A DNA stretch of 27,930 nt from Solidesulfovibrio magneticus. GTDB taxonomy: Bacteria; Desulfobacterota; Desulfovibrionia; Desulfovibrionales; Desulfovibrionaceae. The position numbers were made by a program, and so were the translations under genes. The notes beneath the pieces are model-generated. The model did no database searches, was not told the DNA's origin, and saw only the letters and a program-made list of their open reading frames with translations. Below, one piece after another: positions 7,882 through 14,978 of this stretch; the first letter of the stretch is position 1; each line of letters begins with the position of its first letter. The stretch spans positions 14,466 to 42,395 of the forward strand of contig DLGG01000099.1 of assembly GCA_002482565.1 (NCBI GenBank). Reading direction: 5' to 3'.

Positions 7882-8579
7882 ACGCGCCAGGCAAAGCCGA
7901 CGCGGCCGGGCTGCCTGATTCGGCCGGGCTGCCTGAGCGGGCCGACTTGACCGAGCTGCCCGATCCAACCGGGCTGGCCGCCCCGGCCGGACAACGCGAT
8001 CCGGCCGGGCTGCCCGATCCGGCCGACGAAGCCGAGCTGGCCCGGGCGGTCCTGGAGACCATCCGGGAAGCCAGCGCCGGGCCTCGGCTCATCGCCCTGG
8101 AGGAAATCCTGGAGCGGCTGCGGGAGCGCGGTCTGCCCCAGGGCCTGGAAACCGCGCCCCAAGCCGACGCGCGCCTGAGGTTGGCCGCCATTGTCGCGGA
8201 CCTGCCCGAAATTGCGTCCTTGGCCAGCCGGTCCGGGCGGACCCTCTACCATGACCCGGCGCTGCTCAGCCGCGCCTACGCCCGGCTGCTGGACGACAAG
8301 GACTTGCCCGAGGTTCTTGTGGCCGAGGCTGTCCGGTCGAACTCCCGGGAGTACCCGCGCCCCATGCCGATCGAATTCTTCGAAAAGCCGCCCTTTGACC
8401 TCACCCCGCCAGAGATTGTCGACATCCTCGAAGCCTTGGTCACCAAGCCGGCGTTTGGGGACATCGCCACCATCCGGACGTCCACGGGAGCGGCCTATCT
8501 GTTTTCCAGCCGCTACCTGACCCGCGCCTACGCGGCCTTCCTGGCGGAACAAGACGCAACGCTGACCATGAACCCGTGA
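7878..8579 (+). CDS. Small partner protein of the AOR module, probably YdhW family
   Basis: A 233-residue protein starting at GTG 7878, overlapping the AOR stop codon by four bases (GTGA), which indicates translational coupling. Residues 1-50 are low complexity, with repeats of the type AGLPDP/SAGLPE. Residues 55-85 are helical and charged. Residues from about 120 form the recognisable globular part: YPRPMPIEFFEKPPFDLTP near 155-173, then an IATIRTSTGAAYLFSSRYL segment near 200-218. There are no cysteines, signal peptide or membrane segments. Its place directly after the AOR gene equals that of ydhW in the E. coli ydhYVWXUT operon, and the YPRP...PPF motif seems compatible with that family, but this is recalled rather than searched. 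Function is unknown; it may be a chaperone or assembly partner. Confidence 0.6.
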   Translation: MNAPGKADAAGLPDSAGLPERADLTELPDPTGLAAPAGQRDPAGLPDPADEAELARAVLETIREASAGPRLIALEEILERLRERGLPQGLETAPQADARLRLAAIVADLPEIASLASRSGRTLYHDPALLSRAYARLLDDKDLPEVLVAEAVRSNSREYPRPMPIEFFEKPPFDLTPPEIVDILEALVTKPAFGDIATIRTSTGAAYLFSSRYLTRAYAAFLAEQDATLTMNP

Positions 8580-8634
8580 GCCGCCGCCTGGGGGCGGATG
8601 GCGTCCGACCAACGCGCCGGGCCTGCGCCGCGCC

Positions 8635-8652
8635 CGTCAGGCGCGCCTGACG
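8635..8652. terminator. GC palindrome between convergent genes
   Basis: A perfect 18-bp palindrome, CGTCAGGCG/CGCCTGACG, lies 56 bases after the YdhW-like stop. It has no T tract, so it may be a factor-dependent terminator or simply a stem in the convergent intergenic space. Confidence 0.35.
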
Positions 8653-8727
8653 CCGGCCGAGCGCATTCCAATTCCATTGCTCAAGCGAAAGCACATTGTA
8701 AGCAATATGTGTTTGTAATTTGTATAG

Positions 8728-8759
8728 TTATAAAACATCGATCTCGTTATGTTTTATAA
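8728..8759. repeat. AT-rich inverted repeat at the convergent junction
   Basis: TTATAAAACAT (8728-8738) and ATGTTTTATAA (8749-8759) form an 11-bp perfect inverted repeat around a ten-base spacer, just past the 3' end of the minus-strand Hsp70-like gene. The surrounding 8690-8765 stretch is strongly AT-rich. On either strand it could act as a terminator for the convergent genes; it could also be a protein-binding site. Confidence 0.45.
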
Positions 8760-8765
8760 GAGACA

Positions 8766-10037
8766 TCACGCCCCGAACTTCCTGCCGGCATCAAGGGCCA
8801 GCCCGATGCCCACGCTGCCGAACCGGCTCCCTTCCACCGCACGGGCCTTGGGCACGGCCTGGCGACAGGCCTGGGCGATAAGCGGGATGGCCGTGCTGCC
8901 GCCCGTCATAAAAAGCGTGTCTATCGCCGACGCCGCGACACCGGCCAGGCTGAGGCATTCCTCGATTTTCGACACAATACTGTCGGTTTCAGGCGCGATG
9001 TCGGACTCGAATTTCTGGCGATGCAGCGCCGCTTGCAGCCCTTTTTCCACGTAGTCCAAGGCGATCAATGCGGCATCGTGCTCCGAAAGCCCGATCTTCG
9101 CGGCTTCGACATCGCCGGCCAGGCGATGGCCTTCCTGGCGCTTGATGATCCTGACCAGCCGATCGACCAGATCTTGCCGCTGCGCGTGATATTGCATGTT
9201 CTTGACCCCTTGCAAGGCCCTGTTGTTATACAAAAACACGATCTTGTGCCAGGTCGCCAGCTCGCGATAGTACGTCGGCGGCAAGTCCAGTATGGGATCG
9301 CCGGGATGCAGGCTCCTGGTCCGCGTCCTATAGCCAAAAAGCGGCATCACCTGCTCAAGACTGAGTTTGAGGTCCAAATCGGTGCCGCCGACATGCACGC
9401 CGGTGTTGGCGAGGATGTCCTGCTTGCGGTCGACCTTGCCCCGTCTGTCCGGCGACACCCTGACGATGGAAAAATCCGACGTTCCGCCGCCGATGTCGAC
9501 AATGAGCGCGAGTTCTTCCTGCTTGACCGATTGCTCGTAATCCAAGGCGGCCGCGATGGGTTCGTACTGGAAGAGCACCTCGCGAAACCCGGCTTTCCTG
9601 GCGATCTCTTCCAGATGCCCCTGGGCCAGGGCGTCGGCCTGCTCGTCGTCGTCCACAAACCGGACAGGCCTGCCCATGACGACGCTGTCCACGGCATGGC
9701 CCACGGCAGTTTCCGCGCCAGCCTTCAAATGCCGCACGAACGTGACGATGATGTCCTTGAAGGCCATGTTCTTATAGCCCACTTCCGTCGATTCGTTGAC
9801 CAGCGAACTGCCCAGTATGCTTTTGAGCGAACGCAGCAACCGGCCTTCGCAACCGTCCATATAAAAGGCTATCGCTTCATTGCCAAAGAGCACGGCATCT
9901 TCTTCCGTGTCATAAAACACCGCGCTGGGGATCGTCTCTTTCTCGTTCTCCAACGCGACAAGGCAAGGCAAGCCGTCCTTGAAAATGCCAACAGCGGAAT
10001 TTGATGTTCCGAAGTCAATGCCAATAGCCACAGACAC
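8766..10037 (-). CDS. yegD: YegD-like Hsp70-family ATPase
   Basis: A 423-residue protein consisting of an actin/Hsp70 nucleotide-binding domain without a DnaK-like substrate-binding domain. Phosphate-1 motif GIDFGTSNSAV lies at residues 6-16, QYEPIAAALDYE near 157-168, the phosphate-2 motif DIGGGTSD at 181-188 and the adenosine motif MTGGSTAIP near 380. This architecture and the RPVRF and FQYEPIAA segments match E. coli YegD (about 450 residues), recalled. The chosen start is GTG at 10037, with GGAG five bases upstream; an ATG exists further up (10091) but lacks a ribosome site. The gene is divergent from the autotransporter and convergent with the YdhW-like gene, so it is probably a single-gene unit. 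YegD clients are unknown. Confidence 0.88.
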   Translation of the reverse strand: MSVAIGIDFGTSNSAVGIFKDGLPCLVALENEKETIPSAVFYDTEEDAVLFGNEAIAFYMDGCEGRLLRSLKSILGSSLVNESTEVGYKNMAFKDIIVTFVRHLKAGAETAVGHAVDSVVMGRPVRFVDDDEQADALAQGHLEEIARKAGFREVLFQYEPIAAALDYEQSVKQEELALIVDIGGGTSDFSIVRVSPDRRGKVDRKQDILANTGVHVGGTDLDLKLSLEQVMPLFGYRTRTRSLHPGDPILDLPPTYYRELATWHKIVFLYNNRALQGVKNMQYHAQRQDLVDRLVRIIKRQEGHRLAGDVEAAKIGLSEHDAALIALDYVEKGLQAALHRQKFESDIAPETDSIVSKIEECLSLAGVAASAIDTLFMTGGSTAIPLIAQACRQAVPKARAVEGSRFGSVGIGLALDAGRKFGA

Positions 10038-10490
10038 ACCTTCTCCGTAAACGTTTCGGGCCGACAGCTGCCCCAGGCAGCGCCGGCCCATGCCCGTCAG
10101 ACCGACAACAAAACAAGACCCCGTTGGCCTTTCGCCAAAAGGATCATTTTTCGATGATATTTCGTGGGATTGCTTTATGTGACGAGGTCACGCCCGTGGC
10201 GTGTCAAGGACACGGCCCCGCCTTGAACGACAACTCGGCAACCAGCTTGCGAACAAAAAATTGCCCCAAACGTCTTGAGAAGTCAAATACCCGAACGCCA
10301 TTCCCCCAAACACGCGCGACCCCGGCCACAATGCGCCAAGCCATAGCTGCGGCGGACCTCGGCGACGCTGTCCGGGAGCCTGCCCTGATTGATAACGTAC
10401 CGTTTTTATGTAACAGTCAACACGGCAGGCGACAGGTCGTATTGTACATCGCCAGACGGACTTTGAAAATCGACCGCCAGGGAAGTGCCC
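10038..10490. other. Divergent intergenic region, about 450 bases without a gene
   Basis: This separates the Hsp70-like gene (minus) from the autotransporter (plus) and must hold both promoters. Small inverted repeats are present: GTGAC/GTCAC at 10179-10191 with spacer GAG, and CGTGTC/GACACG at 10200-10214 with spacer AAG. An AT-rich stretch around 10388-10415 could hold the autotransporter promoter. Open frames crossing it look like shadows of the downstream gene and lack ribosome sites. Confidence 0.5.
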
Positions 10491-12419
10491 ATGCCAAACG
10501 TGCTGCGTCTTTTGCTTCTTGCCGCCTTGCTCGCCCTTGTCGCGCCGCGCCCGGCCGACGCCGCCGGGGCCTTCAACCAGTTCGTCGGCCTGGGCGACAG
10601 CACCCTGGACAGCGGCTATTTTCGCTATACGTCCACTGGCAGCGCGGTCGGCGACGCCATGGTCGCCGCCGCCGTGGCCGGCGGAGCCCAGGGCGGCTGG
10701 GCCGGTCCCGGCATCATGACCACCACGTTTCTGGCGGGCCGGTTCGGCCTCTCCGCCGAACCGGTCAGCATCGGCGGCGCCAACTACGGCAACGGCAGCG
10801 CCTACACGGCTCCCTTAAGCGCCACGGCCGGCGGCGCGACCGCTCCCGGAGGCCTGTCCGGCAACGTGGCCGCCACCGAGCAGATCGCCAATCTCCTGGC
10901 CGCTAACGGAGGAGCCGCCAACGGAAGCGCGCTCTATGTCGTCAACAGCGGCAACAACGACCTGATCTTCGTGCAAAAACAGGGCGCCGATTGGATCGCC
11001 GCCAATCCGACCTTCTTAAACGGCGTGGCGGCCCAGTTCACGGCCAGCGTGGCCAACCTGCAGGCGGCCGGAGCCCGCACCGTCATGGTGCCCAACACCT
11101 TTTACACCTCGACCCTGACCGATTTGGGCGGCCTCGTCCCGGCCAGCAACATCGACGACTACGCCCGCGCCGTGGCCTACGGCAACACCAAGTGGTCGTA
11201 CCTGACCACGGCCGGCGTGCGATTCATCCCCGCCGACCTCACCAGCCTGTTCCAGTTCGTGTCCGCCAATCCCACGCTGTTCGGGTTTACGCCGTCCTCG
11301 GTGCTGGCGTCCAATGCCCCGTCCCCGGTGGCCGCCCTGGTGACCACCTGGGCCGACATCACGCCTTTCCAACTGCAAACGTATCTGTTCGTGGACGGCC
11401 ATCACCTGACCACGGCCGGCCAGAAGATCGAGTCGGATTATGAAGCGAGCCTGCTCACTGCCCCGACCCTGATGTCCCTGCTGGCCGAACTGCCGATCCA
11501 GGGTGGGCTGACCCGCACTGCCGTCATCCAGGGCCAGATCGACCTGACCGGGCAGCATCGCGGCCAGGCACGCGTCAACGTCTGGCTCGCCGGCGGCGTC
11601 GGGGCGCTGACGCTTCGAAACTTCTCCGGCTTCCCCGATGTCGCCGGCACGCCATTTACCGGCTCGGCCGGCCTGGACTACCAGCTGCCCTGCGGCCTCA
11701 TCGTCGGCGCGGCCTTCACCGCCGGGACCCAGACCCAACAATTTTCCATGGGCGGCGGGCACTTCGACCAGAACGACCAGACGTTTAGCCTCTACTCCGC
11801 CTATCAGGCCGGGCCGGTCTGGGGCAATGTCGTGGCCTCCTACGGCCTAGTGCAGGACAAGATCGCCCGCGACGTGGCCTTGGGGCTTTTCACCGACAGC
11901 AACAGCGCCACGACCACGGGAACATCCCTGGGCCTGGCCCTTCGCGCCGGCGGCGACATCCGCCTGGGGCCGGCGGTCACCGGCCCGGTGGCCGGTCTGG
12001 TGCTGCAGCAGGTGCGCATCCAGGGTTTTGCCGAATCGGGAACCAGCGGCGCGGCCACCGGCGGCAACGGTGTTGCGGCCCTGTCCTTTGGCCAGCAGAT
12101 CCGGGATTCGGCCATAAGCCAGCTCGGCTGGCGCGCCGCCATCGAGGCCGGCGACTGGCGGCCGTTCGTGGAAGCCAAATGGCACCACGAACTGGTGGAT
12201 CAGGCCGACCGCAAGGTCAAGGCCGCCCTGACCACGACCACGGCCGCGCCCTATGCCATGGCCGCCGCCCCGGTGAAAGCCGATTGGGCCACGGCCAGCC
12301 TGGGGACCTCCTATAAAATCAATGAGCGGGTGATGGTGCGCGGCGCGGCCTCGGCCATGGCCTTTGACGCGCAAACCGTGAGCTACGGCGGCGACCTGGG
12401 CCTCAGCGTCAGTTTCTAG
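10491..12419 (+). CDS. GDSL/SGNH esterase autotransporter
   Basis: A 642-residue outer-membrane autotransporter esterase. The N-terminus is a Sec signal peptide (hydrophobic residues 5-18, cleavage likely after ADA near 24). The passenger domain (about 25-330) has the SGNH blocks: GLGDSTLD with nucleophile Ser37, SGNNDL near 153-158, and DGHH with Asp302 and His305 as the other catalytic residues. The C-terminal part (about 350-642) is the beta-barrel, with alternating amphipathic strands, ending LGLSVSF with the terminal aromatic residue expected for BAM recognition. ATG 10491 is preceded by AGGGAA; a GTG six bases upstream in frame is less likely. It belongs to the EstA/EstP-type family and probably hydrolyses short- or medium-chain esters at the cell surface. 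Its TAG stop codon lies within the terminal repeat of the element that follows. Confidence 0.88.
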   Translation: MPNVLRLLLLAALLALVAPRPADAAGAFNQFVGLGDSTLDSGYFRYTSTGSAVGDAMVAAAVAGGAQGGWAGPGIMTTTFLAGRFGLSAEPVSIGGANYGNGSAYTAPLSATAGGATAPGGLSGNVAATEQIANLLAANGGAANGSALYVVNSGNNDLIFVQKQGADWIAANPTFLNGVAAQFTASVANLQAAGARTVMVPNTFYTSTLTDLGGLVPASNIDDYARAVAYGNTKWSYLTTAGVRFIPADLTSLFQFVSANPTLFGFTPSSVLASNAPSPVAALVTTWADITPFQLQTYLFVDGHHLTTAGQKIESDYEASLLTAPTLMSLLAELPIQGGLTRTAVIQGQIDLTGQHRGQARVNVWLAGGVGALTLRNFSGFPDVAGTPFTGSAGLDYQLPCGLIVGAAFTAGTQTQQFSMGGGHFDQNDQTFSLYSAYQAGPVWGNVVASYGLVQDKIARDVALGLFTDSNSATTTGTSLGLALRAGGDIRLGPAVTGPVAGLVLQQVRIQGFAESGTSGAATGGNGVAALSFGQQIRDSAISQLGWRAAIEAGDWRPFVEAKWHHELVDQADRKVKAALTTTTAAPYAMAAAPVKADWATASLGTSYKINERVMVRGAASAMAFDAQTVSYGGDLGLSVSF

Positions 12420-12667
12420 TGTCGCGTCCGTGAAAAACGCATAGGGTGTTTTGTAGGCAACGAGCTAAAGCCATTCTTTTTCTTAAAAAATACCCTCGAG
12501 GTTTTTGCAAAAATCGATTTCGACGACGACCCGAAACCAGCTCGCGTTATAACAGGCTGTATTCGTTACGGGTTTCCAAAGGGCTCAGCCCTTTGGTCGC
12601 CGAAGGCTTCAAAACCGACTCTTTTTGCAAAACCCTCTCTCGTATTTTTTAAGGGACGCGACACGAG
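12416..12667. mobile_element. MITE-like element 1 (about 250 bp)
   Basis: The left end CTAGTGTCGCGTCC (12416-12429) is matched by GGACGCGACAC (12654-12664) at the right, an 11-bp perfect terminal inverted repeat. The interior is AT-richer than the neighbourhood, with no supported gene. It carries a hairpin CCAAAGGGC/GCCCTTTGG (12576-12596). CTAG occurs at the left border and again four bases past the right terminal repeat (12669), suggesting CTAG or TA as target duplication. The element begins on the autotransporter stop codon. It has no transposase and would be a non-autonomous element moved by an IS elsewhere. Confidence 0.55.
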
Positions 12668-12668
12668 C

Positions 12669-12778
12669 CTAGTGTGGCGTTCGCAAAAAAACATTTATGT
12701 TTTTTTGCGAATAAAAATAATGACTACGGATTATCATCGCACCCAGCAGGGGGATGCATTTCCCGAACGCGACACTAG
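12669..12778. mobile_element. MITE-like element 2 (110 bp)
   Basis: CTAGTGTGGCGTTCG (12669-12683) and CGAACGCGACACTAG (12764-12778) form 15-bp terminal inverted repeats with one mismatch. These share the TGTCGCGT core with element 1. Just inside the left end is a perfect 15-bp hairpin, TTCGCAAAAAAACAT (12680-12694) and ATGTTTTTTTGCGAA (12697-12711), with a two-base loop. The two elements lie back to back. No protein is encoded. Confidence 0.6.
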
Positions 12779-12853
12779 CGCCGCCCCCGGCCCGCCGACC
12801 GACGCGGCCGGTTCCCGGGCCTCGGCGACCGGGCGGCCAAACGGAGGGAGAAC

Positions 12854-13891
12854 ATGACTCGACGACTGCCGGTGCGGCGAAACAGCGTCTTGCCCTTGTG
12901 GCCGGGCCGCCTGATTGCCTTGGCCCTGTGCTGTCTGTTGCTGGTCGCCACGGCGGCGCGCGCCCAGACCGATCCCCTGCCCTCCTGGAACGAGGGACCG
13001 GCCAAGCAGGCGATCCTGGCCTTCGTGGGCGCGACCACCGAGCCGTCGAGCCCGGGCTATGTCCCGCCCGAGGCGCGCATCGCCACCTTTGACCAGGACG
13101 GCACGACCTGGGTCGAGCAGCCCATGTACACGCCCATGCTCTACTGCCTGGCCCGGCTGCGCGAGCTGGCCAGCCAGAAGCCGGAGCTGACCGAGGCCGA
13201 GCCTTTCAAGTCCATGCTGGCCGGCGGCCTGGAGCGCCTGGCCGACGCCTCCACCGACGACATCGTCAAGCTCTACGCCGCGACCATGACCGGCATGCCC
13301 GTGGAGGCGCTGGGCGACCAGGTGCGCCGGTGGCTGGAAACGGCCCGGGACGCCCGCTGGGGGCGGCCCTACACCGAGCTTGTCTACCAGCCCATGCTGG
13401 AAGTGATGCAGCTGCTGCGCGCCCATGGCTACAAGACCTATTTCGTCACCGGCGGCGGCCAGGATTTTCTGCGCGCCTACGCCGAAAAGACCTACGGCGT
13501 GCCGCCCGAGCAGGTGGTCGGGACGCTCAACGCCACGACGTTCGGCTATGACGCCGCCGGCCAGGCGTTCCTCACCGAAGCGCCCAAGCTGTTGCTCGTC
13601 AACGTCGGCCCGGGCAAGCCCCAGGGCATCCACCTCATGATCGGCCGCCGTCCCCAGGCCGCGTTCGGCAACTCGGACGGAGACAAGGAAATGCTCGAAT
13701 ACGCCCAGGCCGGCGGCGGCACGCGACTCATGATGCTCGTGCGCCACGACGACGCCGAGCGGGAATACGCCTACGCCGCCCAGTCCAAGATCGGGACGTT
13801 CCCCGATTCCCTGCTGGCCGAAGCGGCCCAAAAGGGTTGGGTCGTCATCAGCATGAAAAAGGATTGGAAGCGGATTTTTTCTTGGGAGTAG
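12854..13891 (+). CDS. Secreted HAD-superfamily phosphatase
   Basis: A 345-residue protein with a long basic signal peptide (hydrophobic 19-35, cleavage likely after ARA near 37), so probably periplasmic. HAD motif I is FDQDGTTW with Asp80 and Asp82. A helical cap follows (about 100-180). Motif II is FVTGGGQDFLRAY near 200, and motif IV FGNSDGDKEML near 275. This resembles the phosphoserine-phosphatase-like branch of HAD enzymes; the substrate is unknown. A GGAGGGAG ribosome site sits shortly before the ATG. It stands alone between the MITE-like pair and the tRNA gene. Confidence 0.82.
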   Translation: MTRRLPVRRNSVLPLWPGRLIALALCCLLLVATAARAQTDPLPSWNEGPAKQAILAFVGATTEPSSPGYVPPEARIATFDQDGTTWVEQPMYTPMLYCLARLRELASQKPELTEAEPFKSMLAGGLERLADASTDDIVKLYAATMTGMPVEALGDQVRRWLETARDARWGRPYTELVYQPMLEVMQLLRAHGYKTYFVTGGGQDFLRAYAEKTYGVPPEQVVGTLNATTFGYDAAGQAFLTEAPKLLLVNVGPGKPQGIHLMIGRRPQAAFGNSDGDKEMLEYAQAGGGTRLMMLVRHDDAEREYAYAAQSKIGTFPDSLLAEAAQKGWVVISMKKDWKRIFSWE

Positions 13892-13968
13892 CGGGGAGCC
13901 TCGGTCAATCCTGCCTTTAGTGCCGCAACGACACAGCCCAACAGCAAGAAACAACTGCACAAAATCAT

Positions 13969-13994
13969 AAGGGGTTCCGAAAACGGAACCCCTT
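13969..13994 (-). terminator. Terminator of tRNA-Arg
   Basis: A perfect 11-bp stem AAGGGGTTCCG/CGGAACCCCTT with a four-base loop lies ten bases beyond the tRNA 3' end in the minus-strand direction. On that strand it is followed by ATGATTTTG, a weak T tract. Confidence 0.75.
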
Positions 13995-14004
13995 GATGTT
14001 CTTC

Positions 14005-14081
14005 TGGCGCGCCCGCAGGGATTCGAACCCCGGGCCGTCTGCTTAGAAGGCAGATGCTCTATCCGACTGAGCTACGGGCGC
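14005..14081 (-). tRNA. tRNA-Arg (anticodon TCT)
   Basis: A 77-nucleotide gene on the minus strand. The acceptor arms GCGCCCG and CGGGCGC pair fully, followed by discriminator G and an encoded CCA. The D arm is GCTC/GAGC and the anticodon arm TCTGC/GCAGA with loop CTTCTAA, giving anticodon TCT for AGA/AGG. The T arm has the TTCGAAT loop and one G-T pair. These codons are rare in the GC-rich genes around it. Confidence 0.95.
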
Positions 14082-14090
14082 GCGGCACGA

Positions 14091-14119
14091 AAACTAAACA
14101 AGCCGAACCGTCCGGTCAA
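14091..14119 (-). promoter_or_regulatory. Probable promoter of tRNA-Arg
   Basis: On the minus strand TTGACC (14114-14119) and TAGTTT (14091-14096) are separated by 17 bases, and transcription would begin a few bases before the tRNA. The -35 box lies inside a perfect 18-bp palindrome, GTCAAGGCC/GGCCTTGAC (14115-14132). Confidence 0.5.
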
Positions 14120-14195
14120 GGCCGGCCTTGACGAAAGGCTCCTTGCGGCTCACACTGGCAAATCCCGGGACATTGCCCGCCATAAGGAGACTGGC

Positions 14196-14978
14196 ATGAA
14201 GCTGCGCGTGCTCGGATGCTCCGGCTCGGACCTGCCGGGGCACAACCTCACCTCGTTTTGCGTCAACGACACCATCCTCCTCGACGCCGGCTCCGTCACC
14301 TCCTCCCTGGACCTGGCCGCACAGGCCAGGCTCGAACATATTTTTGTCAGCCACAGCCACCTCGACCATATCAAGGATATCCTGTTTCTGGCCGACAACC
14401 TCATTGAGTTCTTCGTCGCCGGCAGCCGGGCTCCCGTGGCCATCCACGGTCTGCCCGAAGTCCTCGACGCCATCTCCACGCACCTTTTAAACGACACCAT
14501 CTGGCCCGACTTCACCGTCATCCCCACGGATTCGCCGGTTTTGACCTACGCCCCCATGACCCCGGGCGTGCCGGTCGTTCTTGGCGACGTCACCATCGCC
14601 GCCTATCCCGTCAACCACGCCAAGGCCGCCTCGGGCTTCGTCCTGTGGCAGGACGGCGGGGCGCGAAACCTCGCCTACACCGGCGACACCGGCCCGTGCG
14701 ACGATTTCTGGAAGGCCATGGACGCCCTGCCCTTTGCACTCAAAAATCTGATCACCGAGGCCTCGTTCCCGTCTTCCATGGAAGCCCTGGCCATGGCCTC
14801 CAAGCACCTGACCCCGAAGCTGCTGCGCGCCGAACTCGACAAACTGCGCGCCCGGCCAGACATCTTCATCTACCACTTAAAGGCTCCGTTCGCCGCCGTC
14901 ATCGTGGACGAACTGGCCCGTGAACTGACCGGCTACAACTACCGGCTCCTGCGAGAACATGACTGCATCGACATCTGA
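14196..14978 (+). CDS. Metallo-beta-lactamase-fold hydrolase, class II cyclic-nucleotide phosphodiesterase-like
   Basis: A 260-residue cytoplasmic MBL-fold protein. The metal motif is SHSHLDH (His53, His55, Asp57, His58), with a further His in VNHAK near residue 148 and Asp in YTGDTGP near 162. Near the C-terminus YHLKAPF supplies the last His. The short N-terminal strand KLRVLGCSGSD and the spacing resemble the class II 3',5'-cyclic-nucleotide phosphodiesterase group (PDE2/CpdP type), though other MBL hydrolases cannot be excluded. AAGGAG precedes the ATG by seven bases. The folC start lies inside its last 20 bases, so the two are translationally coupled. Confidence 0.8.
   Translation: MKLRVLGCSGSDLPGHNLTSFCVNDTILLDAGSVTSSLDLAAQARLEHIFVSHSHLDHIKDILFLADNLIEFFVAGSRAPVAIHGLPEVLDAISTHLLNDTIWPDFTVIPTDSPVLTYAPMTPGVPVVLGDVTIAAYPVNHAKAASGFVLWQDGGARNLAYTGDTGPCDDFWKAMDALPFALKNLITEASFPSSMEALAMASKHLTPKLLRAELDKLRARPDIFIYHLKAPFAAVIVDELARELTGYNYRLLREHDCIDI

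Noticed and set aside
10124..10906. 260-codon plus-strand frame starting in the divergent intergenic region
   Set aside because: Its second half is an out-of-frame shadow of the autotransporter (Arg/Gly/His-rich), and the first half has no ribosome site or recognisable domain.
12446..12857. Small plus-strand open frames across the MITE-like region
   Set aside because: No ribosome sites, low-complexity translations, and they run through terminal repeats and hairpins.
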